Positions 10,134 to 20,802 of a stretch of DNA of 64,000 bases are shown one piece after another; within the stretch, counting starts at the first letter, position 1, and each line of letters opens with the position of its first letter. The DNA is taken from positions 1 to 64,000 of the forward strand of contig JASUTR010000021.1 of NCBI GenBank assembly GCA_035048495.1, in the 5' to 3' direction. The notes below the pieces were generated by a model. It was not told the DNA's origin. It was given only the letters and a program-made list of their open reading frames with translations, and searched no databases. Made by a program: the position numbers and the translations under genes. The DNA comes from Euptelea pleiosperma (taxonomy: Eukaryota; Streptophyta; Magnoliopsida; Ranunculales; Eupteleaceae).

Positions 10134-10460
10134 GTATGTAGGTCCACCTAGAGATGGGTCTAACATCCAATACCATCAGATGTCTCTAAAGTGTGCCAAT
10201 GGCTCACGTGGGATTATTTTTAACCATGGAATTTGAGCATTATTTGGAGTACTAAGATCCAAAGGTTTGAACTCACTAATCTGGCTGAATTTTGGTATGT
10301 AGGTCCACCTAGAGATGGGCCTAACATCCATACCGTCAGATGTCTCTAAAGTGTGGCACATGGCTCACGTGGGATTATTTTTAACGGTGGAATTTGATCA
10401 TTATTTGGAGTAATAAGATCCAAAGGTTTGAAACTCACTAATCTGGCTGAATTTTGGTAA
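10040..10460. repeat. About 161-bp tandem repeat derived from MITE copy 1
   Basis: The phrase GGATTATTTTTAACCATGG or a close variant starts at about 10049, 10210 and 10371, a 161-bp period and roughly 2.5 copies. Each unit carries the right half of the MITE plus a GGTCCACC-containing linker. Confidence 0.8.
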
Positions 10461-10632
10461 GTGCTTGAATCATGTTGAGAAAGTGCTTGAATCCTATTGC
10501 TAGATATCACCAGCCACGTTGATTTTTTGTGTATAGGTCCACCACGGTGTACATTCAGTCTGAATGTGATAAATGGACAGCAAAGGGGACTGTCCAAATG
10601 GTGTCAGATGTGGGCACATCTGAATGTGAACT

Positions 10633-10672
10633 GGGTGTGAACATTCTTAGAGACTACTGAATGTTCACACCC
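10633..10672. repeat. Perfect 14-bp inverted repeat
   Basis: GGGTGTGAACATTC (10633-10646) pairs with GAATGTTCACACCC (10659-10672) around a 12-base loop. The flanks also carry GAATGTGA and GTGGAC-type repeats, so this may be a small MITE end. Confidence 0.7.
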
Positions 10673-10724
10673 ATGTGGACCATGTCTCCTCTGTTTTTTA
10701 CATGATAAACAGAATCCGGACAAA

Positions 10725-10905
10725 TTTAGAAAGAGACAACTTTGAGCTGAAATTTAATTAGAGAGAGAGAAAGAGAGACAACTTTGAGTTGAATTTTATA
10801 AACTCAGAATTAGAGATAGAGACAACTTTGAGTTGAATTGTATAAACTCAAAGTTTATAAACCAACTCAGAATTAAAAATAGAGACAACTTTGACTCTTT
10901 GCATT
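10725..10905. repeat. Short imperfect tandem repeats (GAGACAACTTTGAG)
   Basis: The phrase GAGACAACTTTGA recurs four times at irregular 40-65-bp spacing, with TATAAACTCA between copies. Confidence 0.65.
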
Positions 10906-12752
10906 TCACAAAAGCAAACCAATTCAAACTCCCAATCCTTTTAACTTCCCCCTAAACCTAGGTCCCCACAACCCGGCCACCTATCTTCTTAAAGCACCCT
11001 TGCGCTAATGCACCTTCTAAGGGACAAATCTAAAAAAGTTTACAAAAGTGCATGCTATTCATCTTACAAAAGCCTTATCCCATCACCAATCCTCACCTTA
11101 TGCATAATATCCTGAGTGAAATCTGCATAAACCTTTTTAAATCTGTTAGACACCCAAAGTGATAACTATCAATCACCTAATTGTTATCCCACCTTCACTC
11201 CCTAATTACAAACTGCAAATAAGAATGGAATCTACTTTGAACTTTGCTAGATTTCTGGTGATGGAGGACTGTTATTAATATCGTTAGCTACTTCAAGTTC
11301 TTTTGTTTTGCATGAAAATAAACATCAGTTGTGATCTCAGATGCCCTATTTGATAGAATAAAAAGAGAGATAATAATCAAATAGTACTGATTCCCATCCT
11401 TACACCAACTTCATTGTTTTTGAGAAAATCTTTGTATTGCAATTAACAATCTCATTATTGACAATACTGCACTAAAGGCAATAGTTTTACCAGTAGTAAA
11501 TGAGAATTAAATTAAAGCTTCATCAATGTAGCAAAAACAGGCCTGGTTAATATAAAATTTGCAAAGGCAGTTAATACAGGGGAAAGTGCAATAATATAAG
11601 AATATAGGTGTAGATGGGCACGTCAGTGGTGATATTGCATTCATTGCTGCACTACAAACTATGATGTGCTCTTACAAAGTGTGACGGATTCATCAAAGTG
11701 TTCATCCCCATCAAAAGGCCCAGATTCATAGCTCATTTCTCTTTGTAGTGCAAAACTTACATTTTTTATTCTTACCTATATAACTATATCATAACAGGGA
11801 ATTGAGAGAGATGGTGGAACAAAAATATGGCATCACTTTGGTATTTCCACAAAAGAATTAGAAAGAAAGTTCCACTTGATCCAACAATCATGTTCGAGGC
11901 ATTTTCAGCAAAGACAAATACAGAGGCATTTCCTCATAACACTTTCAAATATGTGGGTGAGTGCAAAGATGAACAAACTGAATATGACATAAAAAAAACC
12001 ATTAACAATCATGTCCGAGGCATTTTCAGCAAAGAAAAATACAGAGGCATTTCCTTAATGCTTTATATCCACAGTGAACCTTTAATTAAAATGAGGGATT
12101 ATACAAACAATTTAATTGGCATCCACTTAAAGAGAATACTACAGTTAAACAAAACCTAGACATGAACATCAAAGATCAACCACAAACGCAAGAGAACTAT
12201 ATACATTGTATGAGAATGAGAGAGATTTAAAAGAAAAATTACAGAAAACAGAGAAGAAGAGCAAAATATAAAAGTAATTCAATAGGCGCGAGAACGCAAG
12301 ATTGATTCAAAATACCTCGAAAGAAAAGAATGTGCAGACATGTACTCCTTTATCCCACTCTTCTTCGCCATGAAGCAAAAAATTCAACAATGAGATCTAA
12401 TTAGCAGTCTGGATCAATTAGTAATCTCAAATTCTAGAAGGATCCATTTAAAAGAATGATCTGTGTATGAAAGTGCAAACTTAAAACATTACTTCTAAAC
12501 ACCCCCCAAATAGAACTCTACCCATGGCTCTACATACAATGAGGGCAATGGTCCGCTAATATGAACCATCCACTTAACACGTTGTCTTGAACAATGTGTT
12601 ATACCTAAATTATGCATTGATTGAACAATCCTATCCATCTAATTAGTTGTTTGAAAATGAACAAACACATGGCTGATAATTACAAAATTTCCTTTTTACC
12701 GAGTGCTGTTTTTGGGGGATACATGTCAACAGGTTATATCTTCTCCTGTTTT
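10906..12752. other. AT-rich intergenic DNA with one 50-bp direct duplication
   Basis: A 50-bp phrase (GAGGCATTTTCAGCAAAGA within it) occurs at about 11884-11932 and again at 12005-12054, inside a 110-codon frame of no known family. Nothing else was identified. Confidence 0.5.
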
Positions 12753-13070
12753 GGGAGAGCCCCTAGGGCTGATTTTGGGTGAGGAAGATCTCCTCCATCA
12801 AAAGCAGCTGAGTCTGAGTTTTTTCACCCCACAAAAATGTGTTCCTCAAAGAAACTTCGGAATGGTCTGACTTTTTAAGGATGATTTCAATGATTAAGAT
12901 AACATCCTCACTCAAAATCAGCCCTAGGTGTTCTCCCATGATTAATTCTATGTGCATAATGCTAAAATCAAAAGCATAAAAAATAAAAAAGATAAATTTC
13001 TGAAACCAAGGGAAAAAACCACAAAATCTTAAACGCATCCTCAACCGAAATCAGGCCTAGGGGCTCTCCC
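12753..13070. mobile_element. Nested MITE-like element with three copies of one terminal repeat
   Basis: The left end GGGAGAGCCCCTAGGGCTGA is matched in inverted orientation at 12905-12938 and again at 13037-13070. The inner pair makes a 186-bp element and the outer pair a 318-bp one. Arms are about 33 bp with three to five mismatches. No transposase is present. Confidence 0.75.
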
Positions 13071-14395
13071 GGGACCACATTAACCATGAAATTTGATGAT
13101 TTAGGATGGGACTATTGAGCTCCCCAAACCCCAAACCCACAAACCATGAATCCATGGTGAATCCAAGTGGAGACCCCCCACCAAATATCACTTTCACAAA
13201 TCAAAACACCGACCATCCAAAATTTCACCAGACAGAGCAAATGCGAGCAAAAATCATCAAAACAAAGCAAATTCAACAAAAAAAGTTGAATATTATGCCA
13301 AAAATTAGCTTGCTTTGTGGTTTCTAGGGAATGGATTTCTAAGTGTTAGATCTAAGTAATCAAAATGGTTTCGGGTTTCAGAAATTATGGGTGGTTTCTA
13401 GGCATTGGATGATGCACTTCTTGAAAGACAAAATGCAATGTAATAGCTTGGTTTCACCTAAATTTAAAGAGTAAAACAGGAAATCTTGCCTTTCTAACTA
13501 CAACTTCCAAATAATCCCATTCTCCCCAAATCATCCCAAACCAAAAGTAGATTACAAATTTAAAGTAGGAGTTTGAGCTTTCTAAAAGTAAAACTGAGCA
13601 ATTACAAACAAAAAATAACTACTAACAAAGTAACCACCTGATTCAATTAAAAAAAAGTAGAAGCATTCGAAATCAACACTTTTTTGTTGTGAAACCCAAC
13701 AAACAAACAACTCCAACTTAAAAAAAATTGGTAAGAGCACATAAAACAAACACAACATTTTCTACCCAAGACATGTAGGAATGCACCATTTTGGTGGTTT
13801 CGGAGATACCCAAAAACCCAATTAAATTCCCCCAAATGCAGTAAAGTCGAACAGATTAAAAAAATATAAAGAAAAGAAAAGAAAACAGTTCCCGAATAAG
13901 TAAATGCAAGCCCTTTGATTGAACTGGACTGCCAAAATAAGACCAAATCTTGCATTGCCGGTCCAAAATCCATGATGATGGACCAGTTAAAAAAAAATCA
14001 TTGGTATATATTTGGATGCTTACTATATATATATTTTTTTGTACCCCCATGAGCTGATGAAACAGCAAGACAAATGATTAGTGCAAACTCAACAGTAGAA
14101 AACAATAGAAGCCCCATAGCAACCGACCAAAAAAAAAACCCTAAATCCACTTTTCATGAAATTAAAACAGCAAAGAAATAAAGAAAATATCAATGAACCA
14201 AAATCATGAATTAGAAACCTACATGCCACTTCCAATAGCCTAAATCCCAGAGAGAGAGAGACCGAAACCCCATGGAGCAAACCCAGATCTGAAAACCCTA
14301 GAGAGCAAACCTCAAGAGGTTGAACCGACAAACTCAAAAAAACTAAACCTCAAACCCAAACCCAAACCCCCCAACCAAACCTCCAAACCGAAGCA
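13071..14395. other. AT-rich DNA, no gene recognised
   Basis: Short frames here are A- or T-rich and lack motifs. The segment could be the first intron of the hypothetical minus-strand transcript that starts near 14770. Confidence 0.4.
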
Positions 14396-14770
14396 AGAGA
14401 GAGAGAGAGAGAGAGGACATACCTGAGCTAGGTTCGTTCCTCCTCTTCTTCAGTTCTTCTTCGGGTTCAGTCCTCCTCTTCTTTCAATTCTTCAGGGAGG
14501 GGTTGGTGAGAGGGTGAGAAATGAGCCTGAGAGAGAGAGAAACAAAACAGAGGAGTGGATTCCCCTGGGATCGTTCCTCCTCTTCTTCAGGGAGAGGGGG
14601 CCATTGCTTTCTTCTCTTCTCTTCTTTCTCTTCCCCTTTGCTTTGTTACCAGTTCTTGGTAAACCTAGAGGCTTGTTCGCTGGATTGCTTTTTTCTCTTC
14701 TCTTCTTTCTGTTCTCTCTCCTTTGCTTTGTTACCGGTTAAGAATTTGAATTCAAAGAACTGAGATAGTT
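14396..14770 (-). other. GA microsatellite and candidate 5' exon of a minus-strand transcript
   Basis: A (GA)n run lies at 14396-14414. On the minus strand CTCAG is followed at 14422 by GTATGT, a consensus splice donor, after a purine-rich stretch that looks like an untranslated leader. No protein is recognisable, so the transcript is an inference. Confidence 0.25.
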
Positions 14771-14824
14771 GCACCGCGTGGAAATTACTTGGAATTCTTA
14801 ATGAATTCTAATTTTAGCTGTTTG

Positions 14825-15170
14825 GACCAAGGTGGCCGTTATAACGAAAAAACGCTCGGGGGGCAAAAACGAAAAAAAAATGAGAAATAACGGGAAAAAA
14901 AAGGGTCTGAATTTCAAAACGGAAAATAGCGGGAAAAAAATAGAATATAGCGGAAAATAACGGGAAAAAATAAAAAAATTGTCATTTTTTCACAATTTTT
15001 CCCTGAAAATAACGGTCATTATTTTCATTATAACGGAAAACAACGGCCGTTATTTTCGTTATAACGGCCATTTTTCTGGGCGTTTTAACGGTACATAACA
15101 TAACACGGTAAGTCTGAATCTGTTATAATGGCCATTATTTTCATTATAATGGCCAATTTTTAAATCTTGG
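14825..15170. repeat. AACGG/TTATAACGG-rich repeat block
   Basis: Many overlapping copies of ATAACGG, CGTTATAACGGCC and their complements form short palindromes, mixed with G-AAAA runs. The ends (CCAAGGTGGCCGTTATAACG on the left, ATAATGGCC and AAATCTTGG on the right) are roughly inverted, as in a non-autonomous DNA transposon. Confidence 0.6.
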
Positions 15171-15273
15171 TTTGGACATCTAACAGAATTGAATTTTCTA
15201 TCTATCTACATAAGAGAAATATCATCATCTCATGAATTTTATGTTATGAACCACTATTTTTTTGTCATCCGTC

Positions 15274-15408
15274 AATTTAAAACCTGATTAGTGATTTCAA
15301 ACCTTTGGATCTTTGTACACCAAATAATCTTCAAATTCCACCGTTGAAATCAACCCATGAAACGAACTCCAATCCAATGCTTAGAAATCACTAATCAGGC
15401 TAATTTTT
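15274..15408. mobile_element. MITE-like element, copy 2 (inverted relative to copy 1)
   Basis: CCTGATTAGTGATTTC (15283-15298) is perfectly complementary to GAAATCACTAATCAGG (15383-15398). The body matches the element at 9999-10133 in reverse orientation. Confidence 0.75.
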
Positions 15409-15419
15409 GGTCTATAGCT

Positions 15420-16465
15420 ATCACGCCCCGAATTTCGGCACCTGAACCCGACCCGAATACCTGTGGATCAACTCGTTTACCCGAAATCCAGGGTGTGATT
15501 AAAAATAAAAGTTTTTTTTATTCTGAAATATCTTTTTAAATTATCACAATTCCTCATAAATCAAAACAATAAACTTTTGTAAAGACGTTTTGCTTAATTT
15601 AACCGTTTGATATATTTTTAGAATTAAATTTTTGCGATTAACCGGTACGGTACCCAAAATAATAATTAAATTTATTTTCAATCAAAACTAATGATTATGA
15701 TATCTATAATTACCTAGAATTTATATTAAAGAACTTTTGTAAAATCACTTAAACCAAAATATTTATTTGATAGTGTTTTGAGAAATATTTTTCGCAATCT
15801 AATAGAGAACGATTATTTTTTTGGTTAAAATTAAATAATGTGAAAAAAATTATTTCATTCAAGGGTTTTGTTCTATAAATAAAGACAAATAACTTTAATA
15901 AATAAAGTTTTATCAAAATATCATATTTTATAATTATTTTAATCATTTTACAACTATCATCAGTTCCTAAAAGTAACCGACAAAATTCAATTGGTTAATT
16001 ATTTTTTGACTTAATCGCATGATTCGGGAGTCAATTTAAAACTAAATCTAACAAGTGATATATGTATTTCATAGTACTCAAAATTTATGATTTTTATATT
16101 AAATAATATAGTACATATTTTATTTTAAAAATTAAAGAAAAAGTTGAAACAAAATAAAAAATTGTTAAAAATTATTAATTGATAACCAGTCAGTAAAATG
16201 GGTCTACAAGACAGCTCAAATTTAATTAAGTGACCAACCATATATTTTTGGAAAGCTAACTCGAAGCTTTACGTGTTTTGTATTTGGCCAAAAGATATAT
16301 TTTTATTGTTCGTAGGTCAAAAACTCAGACGAAGTTGATTAATATGTGTTATTTGTACATGACAGCAACTATAATGTTCACTTTGTTGAATTTTACAAAA
16401 TATAAAAAACTACGTCAAATTTTTAAAAAATTCTATAAAATCATACAATCAGTTTTAAAACAAAC
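15420..16465. other. AT-rich DNA with an LTR-like start motif
   Basis: CACGCCCCGAATTTCGGCAC near 15422 resembles the beginning of some plant gypsy LTRs, but no matching end or target duplication was found. The rest is AT-rich without genes and may be the body of a Helitron ending at 16532. Confidence 0.3.
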
Positions 16466-16490
16466 CCCTAAACCCTAAACCCTAAACCCT
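16466..16490. repeat. Interstitial plant-telomere-type repeat
   Basis: CCCTAAA occurs 3.6 times in tandem, ending at the first base of the array. Confidence 0.9.
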
Positions 16491-16532
16491 ACTCTTTGTC
16501 AGGGAGTGCCGTGGGCACGAGCCACCCACTAG
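16491..16532 (+). mobile_element. Isolated Helitron-like 3' end at the left edge of the array
   Basis: Only the last 42 bases of a unit (CTCTTTGTC through CTAG) are present, directly after the CCCTAAA repeats. It may be a truncated unit, or the end of a different Helitron sharing only the conserved 3' terminus. Confidence 0.6.
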
Positions 16533-18645
16533 TATATTTAAATCTTTCAAAAGCCTCTTGGGCTTTGTAATGTTCTAGTCCTCATAAATGGTTCCCTCAG
16601 CCAAGTTATATACTTGTTACCCTTTTCTTATAAGTTATATACTTGTTATTACATGTTTTGATATCTTAGTTTGAGATCTGTCCAAATTTTGTTCAAGCCT
16701 AATTATTTGTAGCTTTTTTATTGCTTGGATGATCTTCCAAGTTCCAATTTCCTATTTCACTTTTGCCTTAAATACCTTCTCTGTCCGGAAAAGACTATTA
16801 CATAACTATTGTTAATTATACTAGGTCAACCATCAACATTGCCATCTATAAGGCATAATTTTCTTTTGCATTTTCTTACCGTTTGCAATGGTTCAAAACC
16901 GTTTCAACAATATCAACCGCTTCAAATTTCACATTTGAAACGGATCAAAACCGTTTCACAAATTTTCGAAACATTGCAGAATTATATTTTGCAACGGTTT
17001 AGAACTGTTGCTTAGTTTTAAATAATTTATAATTGTGACAAACCATAAGTCAGAAACGGTTTACAACCATTGCATTACAATCATTTGCAATGGTTTTGCA
17101 CCATTTCTTAATTTTAAATGATTTATAACTGTGACGAAACAAGGTTTAAAACGGTTTAAAACCGTTGCATAATTACATTTTAAGACGGTTTTGAGCCGTT
17201 GCTAAAAGAAACGGTTCAAAACCGTTGCAATGTAAACTATCGCAACAGTTTAAAACCGTTTCTATTTTATATTTTGCAACGGTTTTGAACCGTTTCAAGA
17301 ACTGTTTCTATTTTATATTTTGCAACGGTTTTGAACCGTTGCAAAAATGTTTATTCCCATGTGGAATTCAGAATGAAACGGGTTTGAGCTGTTGCAATTT
17401 AATTTGAAACGCCACTTTTTGCAACGGTTTTAAGCCGTTTCAAATTAGTTTCACAACGGTCCAAAACCGTTGCAAATAGGCAATTTTGGAGTAGTGTCCC
17501 TCCACAATCTCCATTGATCTCGTTTCTTCGTCTTCTCTTTGTCAAAAAAAAAATACAGAAAAGAAAAACAAAGAAAAAAGAAAACGAAAAAGGAAGATAG
17601 AAGAAGAAGAAGGAAGAGGATAGGATCGCCCCTACCTGATCACCGCCCAGCCTCCCTCCACGACCTGTAACTTCGAGTTGCAGGTCTGAAACTGCCCTGT
17701 GCCTTCACCTCCTCAACCACCAAAGGAGCAACTTGCTCCCCCTTGTGCGCCAACCACCGGAACCATTAGCTAGACCTACAACTCTGACAGTTGTCGGTTT
17801 GGCCAGCAACTCTCCCGACTTGCAGGCGCTGCCCTCATCCTCCCAACTCCTCTTCATCTGCCTACCATCTCCAATCCCAGCCGCTTTCTACACTGATCCT
17901 CTCCAAAAAAGAAGATCAAAGAAAAAAAAAAGAAGAAAAGAAGAAAAAGAAGAAAAGAAAACAGAAGGGAAGGATAAAAGAGAAGGGAGAAACGTACCTC
18001 CACCATTACCAATTAGTGTGACATGTGGCTCACATCACGGACCACGGTATGATCCACGTGGCACACTCTTAAAGACCACTGACTGTATAGATGTTTGGGT
18101 CATGTGGCCGATGAGGAAATGGAACCAAAGAGGTCTACCTGTTGGCCCACCTTACCTTGATCTCTCCATGTTGCAAGTTTCAGCTCAACTGCCAAATTCT
18201 GGGTATTACAATACCTAGGAATGTTGACAACTCATGAGCCAAACATTCAGGGGTAGCATGCACTTTGTCAAGCACTTTGCATGATCTGCAATGTTGACAA
18301 ACCATGTTGCAAGTTGGCACAAACAATACCAGTTTGAAGAGAAACCATTGCAATTGGATTCCAATAGTGATAGTGAATGTGGTAGAGCAGATGTTTCAAA
18401 CTTCTGATTGGGTGATTCTTTAGTCATTTGAGGAAGCCAATGAATGGTGGATTTCAAGCTTCTAGCCCCTACATGTGCACCTAGGTAGTGAATGATATGT
18501 ATTTGTTCGGTGATCACCCTCCAATTTACACAAATTACGAATTTGCCTATTGAATGGTGGGTTCAGTTGTTCACATTGTGGGTTCATTTGTTTGCATGTT
18601 TTGGACTCTTTGTCGGGGAGTGCCGTGGGACGAGCCACCCACTAG
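16533..18645 (+). repeat. Array unit 1 (2113 bp)
   Basis: Full-length unit. The CACTA-type terminus ends at 17496 and has TTGGAGTAGTG instead of the usual TTGGTGTAGTG. The terminal hairpin has lost one base of an arm (GTGCC/GGAC). Confidence 0.9.
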
Positions 18646-20802
18646 TATATTTAAATCTTTCAAAAGCCTCTTGGCTTTGTAATGTTCTAGTGCTCATAAA
18701 TGGTTCCCTCAGACAAGTTATATACTTGTTACCCTTTTCTTATAAGTTATATACTTGTTATTACATGTTTTGATATCTTAGTTTGAGATCTGTCCAAATT
18801 TTGTTGAAGCCTAATTATTTGTGGCTTTTTTATAGCTTTGATGATCTTCCAAGTTTCAATTTCCTATTTCACTTTTGCCTTAAATACCTTCTCTGTCCCG
18901 AAAAGACTATTACTTAACTATTGTTAATTATACCAGGTCAACCATCAATATTGCCATCTATAAGGCATAATTTTCCTTTGCATTTTCTTACCGTTTGCAA
19001 CGGTTCAAAACCGTTTCAACAATATCAACTGCTTCAAATTTCACATTTGAAACCGATCAAAACCGTTTCACAAATTTTCAAAACATTGCAGAATTATATT
19101 TTGCAACGGTTTAGAACCGTTGCTTAGTTTTAAATAATTCATAATTGTGACAAACCATAAGTCAGAAATGGTTTACAACCGTTGCATTACAATCATTTGC
19201 AATGGTTTTGCACCATTTCTTAATTTTAAATGATTTATAACTGTGACGAAACATGGTTTAAAACGGTTCAAAACCGTTGCATAATTACATTTTAAGACGA
19301 TTTTGAGCCATTGCTAATAGGAACGGTTCAAAACCGTTGAAATGTAAACTACCGCAACAGTTTAAAACCGTTTCTAATTTATATTTTGCAACGGTTTTGA
19401 ACCGTTTCAAGAACCGTTTCTATTTTATATTTTGCAACTTTAACGGTTTTGAACAGTTTCAAGACTTGAAACGGGTCAAAACCGTTGCAAAAATGTTTAT
19501 TCTTATGTGGACTTCAGAATGAAACGGGTTTGAGCCGTTGCAATTTAATTTGAAACGCCACTTTTTGCAACGGTTTTAAGCCATTTCAAATTAGTTTCAC
19601 AACGGTCCAAAACTGTTGCAAATAGGCAATTTTGGTGTAGTGTCCCTCCACAATCTCCATTGATCTCGTTTCTTCGTCTTCTCTTTATCAAAAAAAAAAA
19701 AATACGGAAAAGAAAATCAAAAAAAAAAAGAAAAAGAAAAAGGAAGATAGAAGAAGAAGAAGGAAGAGGATAGGATCGCCCCTACCTGATCACCACCCAG
19801 CCTCCCTCCACGACCTGCAACTTCGAGTTGCAGGTCTGAAACTGCCCCGTGCCTTCACCTCCTCAACCACCAAAGGAGCAACTTGCTCCCCCTTGTGCGC
19901 AAGCCACCGGAACCGTTAGCTAGACCTGCAACTCTGGCAGTTGCCGGTTTGGCCAGCAACTCTTCCGACTTGTAGGCGCTGCCCTCATCCTCCCAACTCC
20001 TCTTCATCCGCATACCATCTCCAATCCCAGCCGCTTTCTACACTGGTCCTCTCCAAAAATGAAGATCAAAGAAAAAAAAAAGAAAGAAGAAAAGAAGAAA
20101 AAGAAGAAAAGAAAACAGAAGGGAAGGAGAAAAGAGAAGGGAGGAACGTACCTCCACCATTACCAATTAGTGTGACATGTGGCTCACATCACGGACCACG
20201 GTATGATCCACGTGGCACACTCTTAAAGACCACTGACTGTATGGATGTTTGGATCATGTGGCGGATGAGGAAATGGAACCAAAGAGGTCCACCTGTTGGC
20301 CCACCTTACCTTAGTCCCTCTCCATGTTGCACGTTTCAGCTCAACTGCCAAATTCTGGGTATGACAATACCTAGGAATGTTGACAACTCTTGAGCCAAAC
20401 ATTCAGGAGTAGCATGCACTTTGTTAAGCACTTTGCATGATTTGCAATGTTGACAAACCATGTTGCAAGTGGGCACAAACAATACCAGTTTCAAGAGAAA
20501 CCATTGCAATTGGATTCCAATAGTGATAGTGAATGTGGTAGATCAGATGTTTCAAACTTCAAATTAGGTAATTCTTTAGTCATTAGAAGAAGCCAATGAA
20601 TGGTGGATTTCAAGCTTCTAGCCCCTACATGTGCACCTAGGAAGTGAATGATATGTATTTGTTCGGTGATCACCCTCCAATTTACACAGATTACGAATTT
20701 GCCTATTGAATGGTGGGTTCAGTTGTTCACATTGTGGGTTCATTTGATTTCATGTTTTGGACTCTTTGTCGGGGAGTGCCGTGGGCACGAGCCACCTACT
20801 AA
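18646..20802 (+). repeat. Array unit 2 (2157 bp)
   Basis: Full-length unit. The CACTA-type terminus ends at 19642. The 11-bp hairpin at 19812-19836 is perfect. The Helitron-like end reads CTAA. Confidence 0.9.

Noticed and set aside
11827..12159. 110-codon frame on the plus strand
   Set aside because: It contains a 50-bp direct duplication and no recognisable domain, and lies in AT-rich intergenic DNA.
17733..18218. Frames of 60-170 codons repeated in every array unit, for example those with Pro/Ser-rich and Lys-rich stretches
   Set aside because: They arise from the purine/pyrimidine-rich block, change frame and length between units, and show no domain. No codon-level constraint is visible.
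18215..18517. Minus-strand 100-codon frame recurring in several units, and another frame there with a CxxC pattern
   Set aside because: It is the most protein-like frame in the unit, but it is broken in most copies and I cannot match it to a family. It may be a captured exon fragment, which I cannot show.
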